From Anaerolineae bacterium (GTDB lineage Bacteria > Chloroflexota > Anaerolineae > JAFGEY01): 7,444 nt of DNA. Positions 1 to 6,383 of this stretch are shown here, piece after piece. The notes under the pieces were generated by a model. The model saw only the letters and a list, made by a program, of their open reading frames with translations. It had not been told where the DNA came from and did not search any database. The stretch lies in assembly GCA_016929775.1 (NCBI GenBank), contig JAFGIE010000241.1, forward strand, positions 1 through 7,444, written 5' to 3'. Position 1 is the first letter of the stretch. Each line of letters begins with the position of its first letter. The translations under genes and the position numbers were made by a program.

Positions 1-69
1 AGGGTTGCCCTCTTTGAGCAGTTGGATTCTGGCAAGTATGGTATAATTGAAGTATATCACGAGCACTAG
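1..69 (+). CDS. Possible 3' end of an upstream gene (partial)
   Basis: Frame 1 is open from the first base to a TAG at 67-69, giving 22 residues that end ...KYGIIEVYHEH. The other two forward frames close at 13-15 and 44-46. The stretch is about 43% GC, much lower than the genes that follow, so it could be an AT-rich gene tail or an intergenic promoter region that happens to be open. The residues do not resemble the end of an ABC ATPase or any family I recognise. It would end 62 bases before the adaptor start at 132. A short open frame of this size can occur by chance, so this is a tentative call. Confidence 0.35.
   Translation, partial: RVALFEQLDSGKYGIIEVYHEH
39..47 (+). promoter_or_regulatory. 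Extended -10 promoter motif TGgTATAAT
   Basis: Positions 39-47 read TGGTATAAT: a perfect TATAAT hexamer (42-47) with the TG dinucleotide of an extended -10 element at the right spacing. No good -35 box sits 16-18 bases upstream; TTGGAT at 22-27 leaves a 14-base spacer and TTGAGC at 14-19 leaves 22. Extended -10 promoters can work without a strong -35. Transcription would start near 54, giving a leader of about 78 bases before the adaptor start at 132. The motif overlaps the possible upstream reading frame, so either reading could be accidental. Confidence 0.45.
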
Positions 70-131
70 GACGCGCGCACGGGACACGCGGCATGGACAA
101 GCGTGGTGTGTGGGCGAAGGATGGGAAGGGA

Positions 132-1775
132 ATGAGACGATCTGTGAGACGGGCGTTCTTGGGTCTGGTCTTGCTGCTGGTGGCGTTATTGGCCTTGGCT
201 TGCCGGAGCGGCGACGCCGCCCAGGATGAGGGAGTGGTGGAGACGGTGACCGTCGAGCGTGGCTCGCTGGTGACCAGCGTCACCGCCGTCGGGAGCGTTC
301 GCCCTGGCGTGGAGGTGGCGCTCGCGCCTGAACTGAGCGGTCGCGTGGTGCAGGTCCTCGTGAGTGAAGGGGAACGGGTGCAGCAGGGGCAGCCGCTCAT
401 TCGGCTGGACACGGCGGACCTGCAGCTGCAGGTCAAGAGCGCCGAGGCCTCGCTCTCTGCGGCACAGGCGCAGCTAGCGCAACTCGCCGCTGGACCGAGC
501 GCCGAGGAGATCCGGGCGGCGCAGGGCCAAGTCGCGTCCGCGGAGGCGGCGCTGTACCAGGCGATGGCGCAGCGCGACCAAGTGGTCACGGGGACGACGG
601 GCGCCGACGTCGTCGTCGCGCGCGCGCAGGTCGATTCGGCGCGCGCGCGCGTGACGCAACTGACACAGCAGCTGGAGCAGAGCAGAGCGCAGGACCCCAC
701 GCCCGATGTGACCGTCGCCCAGGTCGGGGTGGAGCGCGCCAAGATCGCGCTAGACGAGACGCAGGACGAGTACAACAAGGCGCTCGACCGGCCCTGGGAG
801 GATCAGTCGATCCGCGACGGATGGGCCAAGAAGCTCCAGCAGGCGCGGCTGGACTACCGGCAGGCAGAGGCGCAGCTCGAACGTGCGCTGAACGCGCAGC
901 GCGGGTACACGCTCGGCCTCTCTGTCTTGCAGGCTCAGATCGAGGACGCCCGGGCTGCGCTTGTCGCGGCGGAGGCGCAGCTCGGCAGCGCGGTGTCCGG
1001 CGATGAGCCGCGTCGTCGCGCCGCAGAGGCTGCGGTCGATGCCGCGCGCGCCCAGCGGGACATCGCCCAAGCCCAGCTGGATGCCCTGCGAGCGGGGGCC
1101 ACGGCGTACGAGATCGCCATTGCACAGGCGAGCGTCGACCAGGCGCAAGTCGCGTTGGACAGCGTGCGCCTGAAGGTGGAACGAGCGACGCTCCTTGCCC
1201 CGTTCGATGGAACCGTCGCAGCGGTGGATGTGGCGGTCGGTCAGGCTGCGGGCCCACAGCTACCGGCGCTGACCCTGGTGGACGATCGACGGCTGAGCAT
1301 CGAGGCTGACGTAGACGAGGTGGACGTCGGGTGGTTGGCAAGCGGGCAAGAGGTCAGGGTAACGCTGGATGCCTTCCCCGGGCGACCGCTGACGGGAAGC
1401 GTGGTCGCGATCCTGCCCTCGGGCACACTCGACATGGGCGTCGTCTCGTACAAGGTCACGGTCGCCCTCGCCCCCACCGAGCTGCCGCTTCGTCCCGGTA
1501 TGACGGCGAACACCGAGATCGTGCGGCAGCGGCGGGATGAGGTGCTCGTGGTCACGAATCGCGCGATCTGGATCGATTCCAAGACCGGCCAACCCTTTGT
1601 GGAGAAACTGGTTGGGGACGAGGTCGCGGTCGTCTATGTCGAGCAGGGGCTCTCGAACGATGAGTCATCGGAGATCCTGTCCGGCCTTGCGGAGGGTGAC
1701 CGGCTGGTCGTACGCTCTGCGTCGATCCGGGACCGGTTTCGCGAGGTCGTGACGGGCTCGATGACGGGTCAGTAG
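132..1775 (+). CDS. Efflux adaptor (HlyD/MacA-type membrane fusion protein), lipoprotein-like
   Basis: This 547-residue protein is a periplasmic-type adaptor of an ABC efflux or envelope transporter; adaptors of this family bridge the permease and the outside. The N-terminus is a charged MRRSVRR followed by a leucine-rich segment ending LLALAC, so Cys24 may be lipidated, although Ala rather than Leu at -3 makes the lipobox imperfect. The first half of a lipoyl domain (LSGRVVQVLVSEGERVQQGQ, about residues 69-90) is followed by an unusually long Ala/Gln/Glu-rich coiled-coil region (about 103-345), the second lipoyl half (LLAPFDGTVAAVDVAVG, from 354), a beta-barrel domain (VDEVDVGWLASGQEV...) and a C-terminal membrane-proximal domain. 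The coil holds an internal repeat, LAAGPSAEEI at 118-127 and LRAGATAYEI at 319-328. ATG 132 is preferred over the in-frame ATG at 93 because it is preceded by AAGGA (117-121) and begins directly at the signal peptide. It lies 17 bases before the permease gene. Substrate is unknown. Confidence 0.92.
   Translation: MRRSVRRAFLGLVLLLVALLALACRSGDAAQDEGVVETVTVERGSLVTSVTAVGSVRPGVEVALAPELSGRVVQVLVSEGERVQQGQPLIRLDTADLQLQVKSAEASLSAAQAQLAQLAAGPSAEEIRAAQGQVASAEAALYQAMAQRDQVVTGTTGADVVVARAQVDSARARVTQLTQQLEQSRAQDPTPDVTVAQVGVERAKIALDETQDEYNKALDRPWEDQSIRDGWAKKLQQARLDYRQAEAQLERALNAQRGYTLGLSVLQAQIEDARAALVAAEAQLGSAVSGDEPRRRAAEAAVDAARAQRDIAQAQLDALRAGATAYEIAIAQASVDQAQVALDSVRLKVERATLLAPFDGTVAAVDVAVGQAAGPQLPALTLVDDRRLSIEADVDEVDVGWLASGQEVRVTLDAFPGRPLTGSVVAILPSGTLDMGVVSYKVTVALAPTELPLRPGMTANTEIVRQRRDEVLVVTNRAIWIDSKTGQPFVEKLVGDEVAVVYVEQGLSNDESSEILSGLAEGDRLVVRSASIRDRFREVVTGSMTGQ
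617..649 (+). repeat. Inverted CG-tract repeat (11-bp arms) inside the adaptor gene
   Basis: Positions 617-627 are an alternating CG tract and 639-649 are its exact reverse complement, separated by an 11-base loop (628-638). The second tract continues as alternating purine-pyrimidine to 653. In RNA this could fold into a very stable all-GC hairpin, and in DNA both tracts are of the kind that favour Z-form. The tracts encode ARAQ and SARARV in the coiled coil, so alanine-arginine codon choice in a GC-rich genome explains them adequately; a function is not shown. Confidence 0.4.
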
Positions 1776-1792
1776 GCTACAGGAGCAGCGCC

Positions 1793-3055
1793 GTGAACCT
1801 GTTCGCGAGTGTAGAGAGCGCCCTGCTTGCCCTAGCCCTGCACAAGCTGCGTTCGGGGCTGACGATGCTGGGCATCATCATCGGCATCAGCGCCGTGATC
1901 GTCCTCGTCTCGGTCGGCCAAGGTGTGCAGACCATGGTCGCCGAACAGATGCAGAGCGTCGGCTCGAACATCATGTTTGTGATGCCTGGGCAGCTCGAGC
2001 AGAGCAATGCGAGCATGAAGAGCAACTTTTTGCGGAGCGCCAATACATCGAGCCTAACGCTGGGAGACGTAGCCGCAGTCTCTGATCCTGCAAATGTACC
2101 GGCCCTGCAAGCCGTCGCTCCCGAGTTCGTGGGGACGGGCTCCGTGACCTTCCAGGGCAAGAACATGCAAACGACCATCAGCGGCGTCACGCCTGCGCAT
2201 CCGGACGTGCTGAGTTTCTACCCGGTCATGGGCCGCTTTGTCCAGGACAGCGACCTTCGCACCGACAGCCGGGTGGCGGTGATCGGACAGACGGTCCTGG
2301 GAGAGCTATTCACTCCTGGGCAGAACCCGATCGGCCAGATCCTCAAGATCAACCGCGTGCCCTTCCGGATCGTCGGCGTGATGGAGGAGAAGGGGGGGAA
2401 CGCGTTCAGCGATGAGGACCAGGTCGTGTTTGTCCCGCTAACGACGGCGCAAAGCCGGCTGTTCGGTGGGCGCGATGTCTCGGGCGACTATACCGTCTCG
2501 GTGATCTATGCCCGCGCTGCGGACGAGTCCCTGATGGACGAGGCGAGCGAGCAGATCCGGCTCGTCCTCCGCCAGCAGCACGGGCTGATCTATAGCACAG
2601 ACGAGGACGACTTTTCGATCCTGACGCAGGAGGATGTGTCGGCGGTGCTGGGAAGCCTGACGGCGGTGCTCACCATGTTCCTCGGGCTGATCTCCGCCGT
2701 ATCGCTCTTGGTCGGCGGGATCGGGGTCATGAACATCATGCTCGTGTCGGTGACCGAACGAACGCGCGAGATCGGCATTCGCAAGGCGGTAGGCGCGAGA
2801 CGGCGCGATATCCTGCTGCAGTTCCTGATCGAAGCGGTCGTGCTCAGCCTGATCGGCGGGCTGGTGGGCATCGCGCTGGGGGTATCCGGCGCAGTGATAG
2901 CGGGCTATACGGTGGAGGACCTGAGAACGCATATCTCCGCCACAACTGTGCTGTTGGCGGCGGGCGTGTCGATCGGGGTGGGACTGTCGTTCGGCATCTT
3001 CCCCGCGATGCGTGCCGCACGGTTGAACCCGATCGAGGCGCTTCGCTACGAGTAG
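1793..3055 (+). CDS. MacB/FtsX-type ABC transporter permease without ATPase domain
   Basis: This 420-residue protein is the membrane subunit of a MacB-like (type VII) ABC transporter, a class that moves substrate on the outer side of the membrane by mechanotransmission together with an adaptor. The first membrane segment is residues 22-42, in the typical context HKLRSGLTMLGIIIG. A large external MacB_PCD domain follows (about 45-285), then three C-terminal membrane segments (about 288-316, 343-368 and 377-405). The family signature SVTERTREIGIRKAVGARRR starts at 319, where the cytosolic loop contacts the ATPase, and the protein ends PAMRAARLNPIEALRYE as usual. It starts at GTG 1793, seven bases after AGGAG (1781-1785). 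Full MacB has an N-terminal ATPase fused to this unit; here it is absent and no ATPase gene is nearby, so the ATPase must be a separate polypeptide encoded outside the window. Substrate cannot be inferred. Confidence 0.95.
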   Translation: MNLFASVESALLALALHKLRSGLTMLGIIIGISAVIVLVSVGQGVQTMVAEQMQSVGSNIMFVMPGQLEQSNASMKSNFLRSANTSSLTLGDVAAVSDPANVPALQAVAPEFVGTGSVTFQGKNMQTTISGVTPAHPDVLSFYPVMGRFVQDSDLRTDSRVAVIGQTVLGELFTPGQNPIGQILKINRVPFRIVGVMEEKGGNAFSDEDQVVFVPLTTAQSRLFGGRDVSGDYTVSVIYARAADESLMDEASEQIRLVLRQQHGLIYSTDEDDFSILTQEDVSAVLGSLTAVLTMFLGLISAVSLLVGGIGVMNIMLVSVTERTREIGIRKAVGARRRDILLQFLIEAVVLSLIGGLVGIALGVSGAVIAGYTVEDLRTHISATTVLLAAGVSIGVGLSFGIFPAMRAARLNPIEALRYE

Positions 3056-3110
3056 CGAACGCGCCTCCACGGGAATCGGGTAGAGGCAGGCTAGGCAAGG
3101 GAGCTGTGTG

Positions 3111-5612
3111 ATGGCGGGCTATATCATCGGGCTGGCGAGCAGGTCCGCGACGCGCGCGACGCTGGTTGGGGGTAAGGGCGCAGGGATCGCCCGTCTGCAG
3201 AGGCAAGGGTTCCCCGTGCCCGATGGGTTCGTCGTCAGTGTGCACGCCTTCGAGGGTTTTTTGGATGCATGTGGCATCCCGGTTCTACAGCACGGGCACG
3301 CATGGACACAGGGCGACTTGGAGCGCATGCGGGACGCGCTCGTGGCGTGCCCGATGTCGGATCGACTGGCGGGCAGGATTGTGTCTGCCTATCGTCGGTT
3401 GGGGGGGCGCGTTGCCGTGCGTTCGTCCATGGTCGCCGAGGACGCCCCTCTCGCGACTTTTGCGGGACAGCTCGAGACGGTGCTGAACGTGGATGGGGCC
3501 AACGCGGTGCTTCGGGCCATCAAGCACTGCTGGGCGTCCGTGTTCAGCTGGCGTCTCGCGGCGTACTTGGCCGAGCGGAACACGCTGCTTTCGGAGACGC
3601 TGGTCGCCCGTCTATCCGTTGCGGTGGTCGTGCAGCGCATGGTTGACGCGCGCGCCGCGGGGGTCGCGTTCAGCGCCGACCCGATCACGGGAGAGCGACG
3701 GGTGCTGATCGAGGCGGTAAGGGGCCTGGGGGCACCGGTGGTCCTGGGCACCAGCGAGACCGACCGCTATGCTGTGGATGCGCACGGAACGATCTCGACG
3801 AGCCATCTTGTGACCCCAGGCGACCCTGCGCTCGGGGAACAAGACGTCCTGGCTTTGGCGGACACGGTGATGCGGGTTGCGGCGCGGAACGACGGTCCTC
3901 AGGATGTGGAGTGGGCGTGGGATGGAGAGGCGTTCTATGTGCTCCAAAGCCGGCCCATCACCTCGCTGGTCGGCAAGCACGTCTACTCGAACCGCATGGT
4001 CGGAGAGATGCTCCCGGGGCTGGTCAAGCCACTGGTGTGGTCCATCCAGGTGCGGGCCAAGCTTGAGAACGTCATGGGGCGCATCTTCTCGGAGTTGATC
4101 GGACCCAACGAGATCGACTTCTCGTGCCTCGCCAAGCGCATCCGTTCGCGCGTCTATGCCGACGATACAGTGCTGGGCGAACTACTTACGCGCCTGGGCA
4201 TGCCGGCGAACGCGTTCGAGGTCATGTCGCACGGGGAGCGAGCGGCGAAGCACGGCATGCCGCCGATCAGGTGGAGGACCCTGCGCACGCTGCTGCGCCT
4301 GGCGAGGTTCGTGCGCCGCAATGGGTCGATCGCAGGCGAGATCAGCGCCTACGCCGTGCGGCATCACCAGGCACTGGAGGCGTACCGCGGCGTCGCCTAT
4401 GCGTCTGTGGGGCCTGAGGCGCTGTTGACCCGTCTCGACGGTCTGATGGCGCTCTATCGCGAGACGATGTGGTACAATTTCATCGGGCCGCTCAACATGA
4501 TGAGCCGCAATGGTCTCCTGCGGGGCATGGTACGGCGACTTGTCCCCGGCGTATCCCCGGAGAGTCTCGTCAGTGGCCTAGTCGGGCTCAAGTCCCTGCA
4601 GCCGAACCACGAACTCGAACACATCGCCGAGAACGCGCGCGGGCTGGGAGAGCCGGTCTGCGCGTTGCTGACCCAAGGCGCAGACTCGGAGATCCGGATG
4701 GCGCTGTCGTGCTCAGCGCAAGGGCAGGCGCTGCTCTCACAGGTGGACGCCTTTCTGGGACGTTACGGCTACCTCTGCGCGGTGGGAACCGATCCCTCCC
4801 AGGCCCCGTGGGCCGAGATGCCAGCCGTAGTCTGGCAGGCGATCGGTCGCGCCGCGCTACACCCACAAAGGGAAATGCCACGGAGCGCCCAGGAGATCCG
4901 CGACGGGGCGAGAAGCCAGGTCCGCGCCAAGCTGTCTCCCTTGCAGCGTGCAGTGTTTGATCGCCTGCTGCGGTCGACCATGGCGTACATGGCTCTGCGA
5001 GAGCAGAGCAGCGCCTTGCTCTCTGAGCAGACGTATGAGCTGCGGCGGATCTTTCTCGCCCTCGCCGACTTGTGGGTCGCGCCGGGCATCCTGGAGGGGA
5101 GGGAGGACGTGTTCTACCTCACCCTGGACGAGGTGCGCGGCATCGCGCTGGATGGGGACGTGCGTCTCCAAGTCCGCTCCAAGGCTGCGGAGCGCCGCAC
5201 CGAGATGGCAGCCGACGCTGCTGTCGAGCTCCCTGCCGTCTTTTGCGGGGAGAGCCCTCCAGTGCGGACTGTGGCGCCGATGGCGCATCACCGGCGGCTG
5301 GATGGCATCGGCGGCAGCGCGGGGCGGGCCGAGGGGCGCGCACGGATCATCCTCGACCCGGCAGGGGCCCCGTCAGAGCTGGACAAGAACGACATCCTGG
5401 TCGTGCCGTTCAGCGATGTGGGCTGGACGCCCCTCTTTGCCTGCGTCGGCGGGATCGTCGCCGAGACAGGCGGGCAGCTCTCGCACAGCGCGATCGTGGC
5501 GCGCGAGTACGGGCTGCCAGCGGTGGTCAATGTCAAGAACGCGACGCGCTTGATCCGGGAAGGGGAGCCGGTTGTCGTGGACGGCAGCCACGGACACGTG
5601 TACGTGGCGTAG
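3111..5612 (+). CDS. PEP synthase/rifampin-phosphotransferase-like dikinase
   Basis: The 833-residue protein has the three-part order of rifampin phosphotransferase-like dikinases. The ATP-grasp domain (about 1-290) shows GGKGAG with Lys22, VPDGFVVS, AVRSS with Arg104, FAGQLETVLNV, FSADPITGE, QDVEWAW with Glu267 and LQSRPI (278-283). A central helical region (about 290-730) has no motif I can assign; it opens SNRMVGEMLPGLVKPLVWS, which recalls the GExLPGxxxPL context seen in rifampin phosphotransferases. The swivelling phosphohistidine domain (about 730-833) carries TGGQLSHSAIVAREYG, with His792 as the expected phosphorylated residue. The PEP/pyruvate-binding TIM barrel of true PEP synthase and PPDK is missing, so it should transfer phosphate from ATP via His792 to another acceptor, unidentified here. 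ATG 3111 is chosen over GTG 3108 because AAGGGAG (3097-3103) is seven bases upstream. It leads a close-packed set with the PlsY-like gene 13 bases downstream. Rifamycin resistance is possible but not demonstrated. Confidence 0.9.
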   Translation: MAGYIIGLASRSATRATLVGGKGAGIARLQRQGFPVPDGFVVSVHAFEGFLDACGIPVLQHGHAWTQGDLERMRDALVACPMSDRLAGRIVSAYRRLGGRVAVRSSMVAEDAPLATFAGQLETVLNVDGANAVLRAIKHCWASVFSWRLAAYLAERNTLLSETLVARLSVAVVVQRMVDARAAGVAFSADPITGERRVLIEAVRGLGAPVVLGTSETDRYAVDAHGTISTSHLVTPGDPALGEQDVLALADTVMRVAARNDGPQDVEWAWDGEAFYVLQSRPITSLVGKHVYSNRMVGEMLPGLVKPLVWSIQVRAKLENVMGRIFSELIGPNEIDFSCLAKRIRSRVYADDTVLGELLTRLGMPANAFEVMSHGERAAKHGMPPIRWRTLRTLLRLARFVRRNGSIAGEISAYAVRHHQALEAYRGVAYASVGPEALLTRLDGLMALYRETMWYNFIGPLNMMSRNGLLRGMVRRLVPGVSPESLVSGLVGLKSLQPNHELEHIAENARGLGEPVCALLTQGADSEIRMALSCSAQGQALLSQVDAFLGRYGYLCAVGTDPSQAPWAEMPAVVWQAIGRAALHPQREMPRSAQEIRDGARSQVRAKLSPLQRAVFDRLLRSTMAYMALREQSSALLSEQTYELRRIFLALADLWVAPGILEGREDVFYLTLDEVRGIALDGDVRLQVRSKAAERRTEMAADAAVELPAVFCGESPPVRTVAPMAHHRRLDGIGGSAGRAEGRARIILDPAGAPSELDKNDILVVPFSDVGWTPLFACVGGIVAETGGQLSHSAIVAREYGLPAVVNVKNATRLIREGEPVVVDGSHGHVYVA

Positions 5613-5625
5613 GTGAGGAGGGAGC

Positions 5626-6339
5626 ATGGAGTGGTCACTCGCGCTGCTCGCCGCCGCGATCGGGTATCTGGCGGGCTCGATCTCGTTCGCCCGGATCGTG
5701 ACCAGGCTGGTCGCGCCAGGTGAGGCGGTCGGCGATGTTGACCTGGACCTCCCGGGCACGGAGGAGAAGGTCCATTTCAGCATGGTCAGCGGCACCACTG
5801 TCTCGATCAGGCTCGGCGCCAAGTGGGGCGGGATCACGGCTCTGCTCGACATCCTGAAGGTGGTGATACCGGCAGTGGTCTTGCGCTTTGCGTTGCCTGG
5901 CACGCCCTACTATTTGATCGCGGCGACGCTGGGAGCAGTGGGGCACAACTGGCCGGTCTATCACCGCTTCAAGGGAGGGCGAGGTCTGTCGCCGATGTAC
6001 GGGGGCTTTCTATCCGTAGCGCCCCTCGGCACGCTCGTGACGGCGATCGTGGGCATGTTCGTCGGGCTGGCGTGCAAGAGCGTGCTGCTTTCCTACATGC
6101 TCGGTCCCTGGCTGATGGTCCCGTGGGTCTGGTGGCGGACACGGGACGTGGCACACGTGGTGTATGTCGTGGTCGCCAACGTGCTCTTTCTCCTTGCCCT
6201 GATCCCGGACATCCGTGGCATCCTGGCTCGCAAGCGTCTCGGCGTGGACGTCGACGTGGCGCAGTCCATGGAGCTGACGCCGATGGGACGCGGGATCCGC
6301 AAGATGGGCATTCGGCTGGGCCTTCTGAAGGACGAGTGA
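5626..6339 (+). CDS. PlsY-like glycerol-3-phosphate acyltransferase family membrane protein
   Basis: This 237-residue multi-pass membrane protein resembles PlsY, which transfers an acyl group from acyl-phosphate to glycerol-3-phosphate in phospholipid synthesis. Supporting motifs are the N-terminal YLAGSISFA (14-22), ALLDILK (Asp75, Lys78) at the head of a membrane helix, and GHNWPVYHRFKGGRG (106-120), the counterpart of the GHxxPxxxxFKGGKG motif. Further hydrophobic segments lie at about 79-105, 125-150 and 155-195. The second signature, normally GSGNxGxTN, is not present: the aligned stretch (residues 44-64) reads VSGTTVSIRLG and is preceded by an acidic insertion rich in Asp and Glu. The protein is somewhat longer than usual for the family. 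It may therefore be a paralogue with a different acceptor or donor. The start ATG 5626 follows GAGGAGGGAG closely, and the gene is 13 bases after the dikinase stop, so the two are very likely co-transcribed. Confidence 0.82.
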   Translation: MEWSLALLAAAIGYLAGSISFARIVTRLVAPGEAVGDVDLDLPGTEEKVHFSMVSGTTVSIRLGAKWGGITALLDILKVVIPAVVLRFALPGTPYYLIAATLGAVGHNWPVYHRFKGGRGLSPMYGGFLSVAPLGTLVTAIVGMFVGLACKSVLLSYMLGPWLMVPWVWWRTRDVAHVVYVVVANVLFLLALIPDIRGILARKRLGVDVDVAQSMELTPMGRGIRKMGIRLGLLKDE

Positions 6340-6344
6340 GCGAG

Positions 6345-6383
6345 ATGGCAGTCGTCGGACTGCGCAGTGAGCGCACTGCGTGA
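6345..6383 (+). CDS. Possible 12-residue leader ORF coupled to the hydrolase gene
   Basis: ATG 6345 opens a 12-codon frame (MAVVGLRSERTA) that stops at TGA 6381-6383. The stop overlaps the GTG start (6380-6382) of the hydrolase, the classic GTGA overlap of translationally coupled genes. The ATG has only a weak purine-rich sequence (GAGTGAGCGAG) before it. It could let ribosomes that have just finished the PlsY-like gene reach the hydrolase start, but such a short frame may also be accidental. Confidence 0.2.
   Translation: MAVVGLRSERTA
6361..6382 (+). promoter_or_regulatory. Hairpin enclosing the hydrolase GTG start
   Basis: CGCAGTG (6363-6369) and CACTGCG (6374-6380) are exact reverse complements around a four-base loop, AGCG; two outer G-U pairs can extend the stem to 6361 and 6382. 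The 3' arm includes the first base of the hydrolase start codon GTG 6380-6382, and the extended stem contains the whole codon. In mRNA this would hide the start, and a ribosome translating the 12-codon leader would open it. No Shine-Dalgarno sequence of note precedes the GTG, which fits dependence on coupling. The stem is seen in the sequence; its effect is inference. Confidence 0.4.
6365..6380 (+). repeat. 16-base palindrome-like repeat, copy 1
   Basis: CAGTGAGCGCACTGCG here matches CAGTGCGCGCACTGCG at 7327-7342 at 15 of 16 positions. Each copy contains CAGTG and CACTG half-sites in inverted orientation and each lies at or just after the start of a gene (hydrolase at 6380, membrane protein at 7305). 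A shorter GCGCACTG also occurs at 6457-6464. It may be an operator for a dimeric regulator or simply a GC-rich coincidence. Confidence 0.25.

Noticed and set aside
93..131. Earlier in-frame ATG (93) for the adaptor
   Set aside because: It would add 13 residues (MDKRGVWAKDGKG) before an otherwise normal signal peptide and has no ribosome-binding site; the start at 132 has AAGGA upstream and begins at the charged n-region.
586..1341. Long open frame on the minus strand opposite the adaptor
   Set aside because: Its product is dominated by Arg, Pro and Ala without motifs, as expected for the opposite strand of a GC-rich gene; the plus-strand product has clear family domains.
2438..3070. Minus-strand open frame opposite the permease
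   Set aside because: Low-complexity His/Arg/Asp/Gln-rich product and complete overlap with the MacB-type permease signature region.
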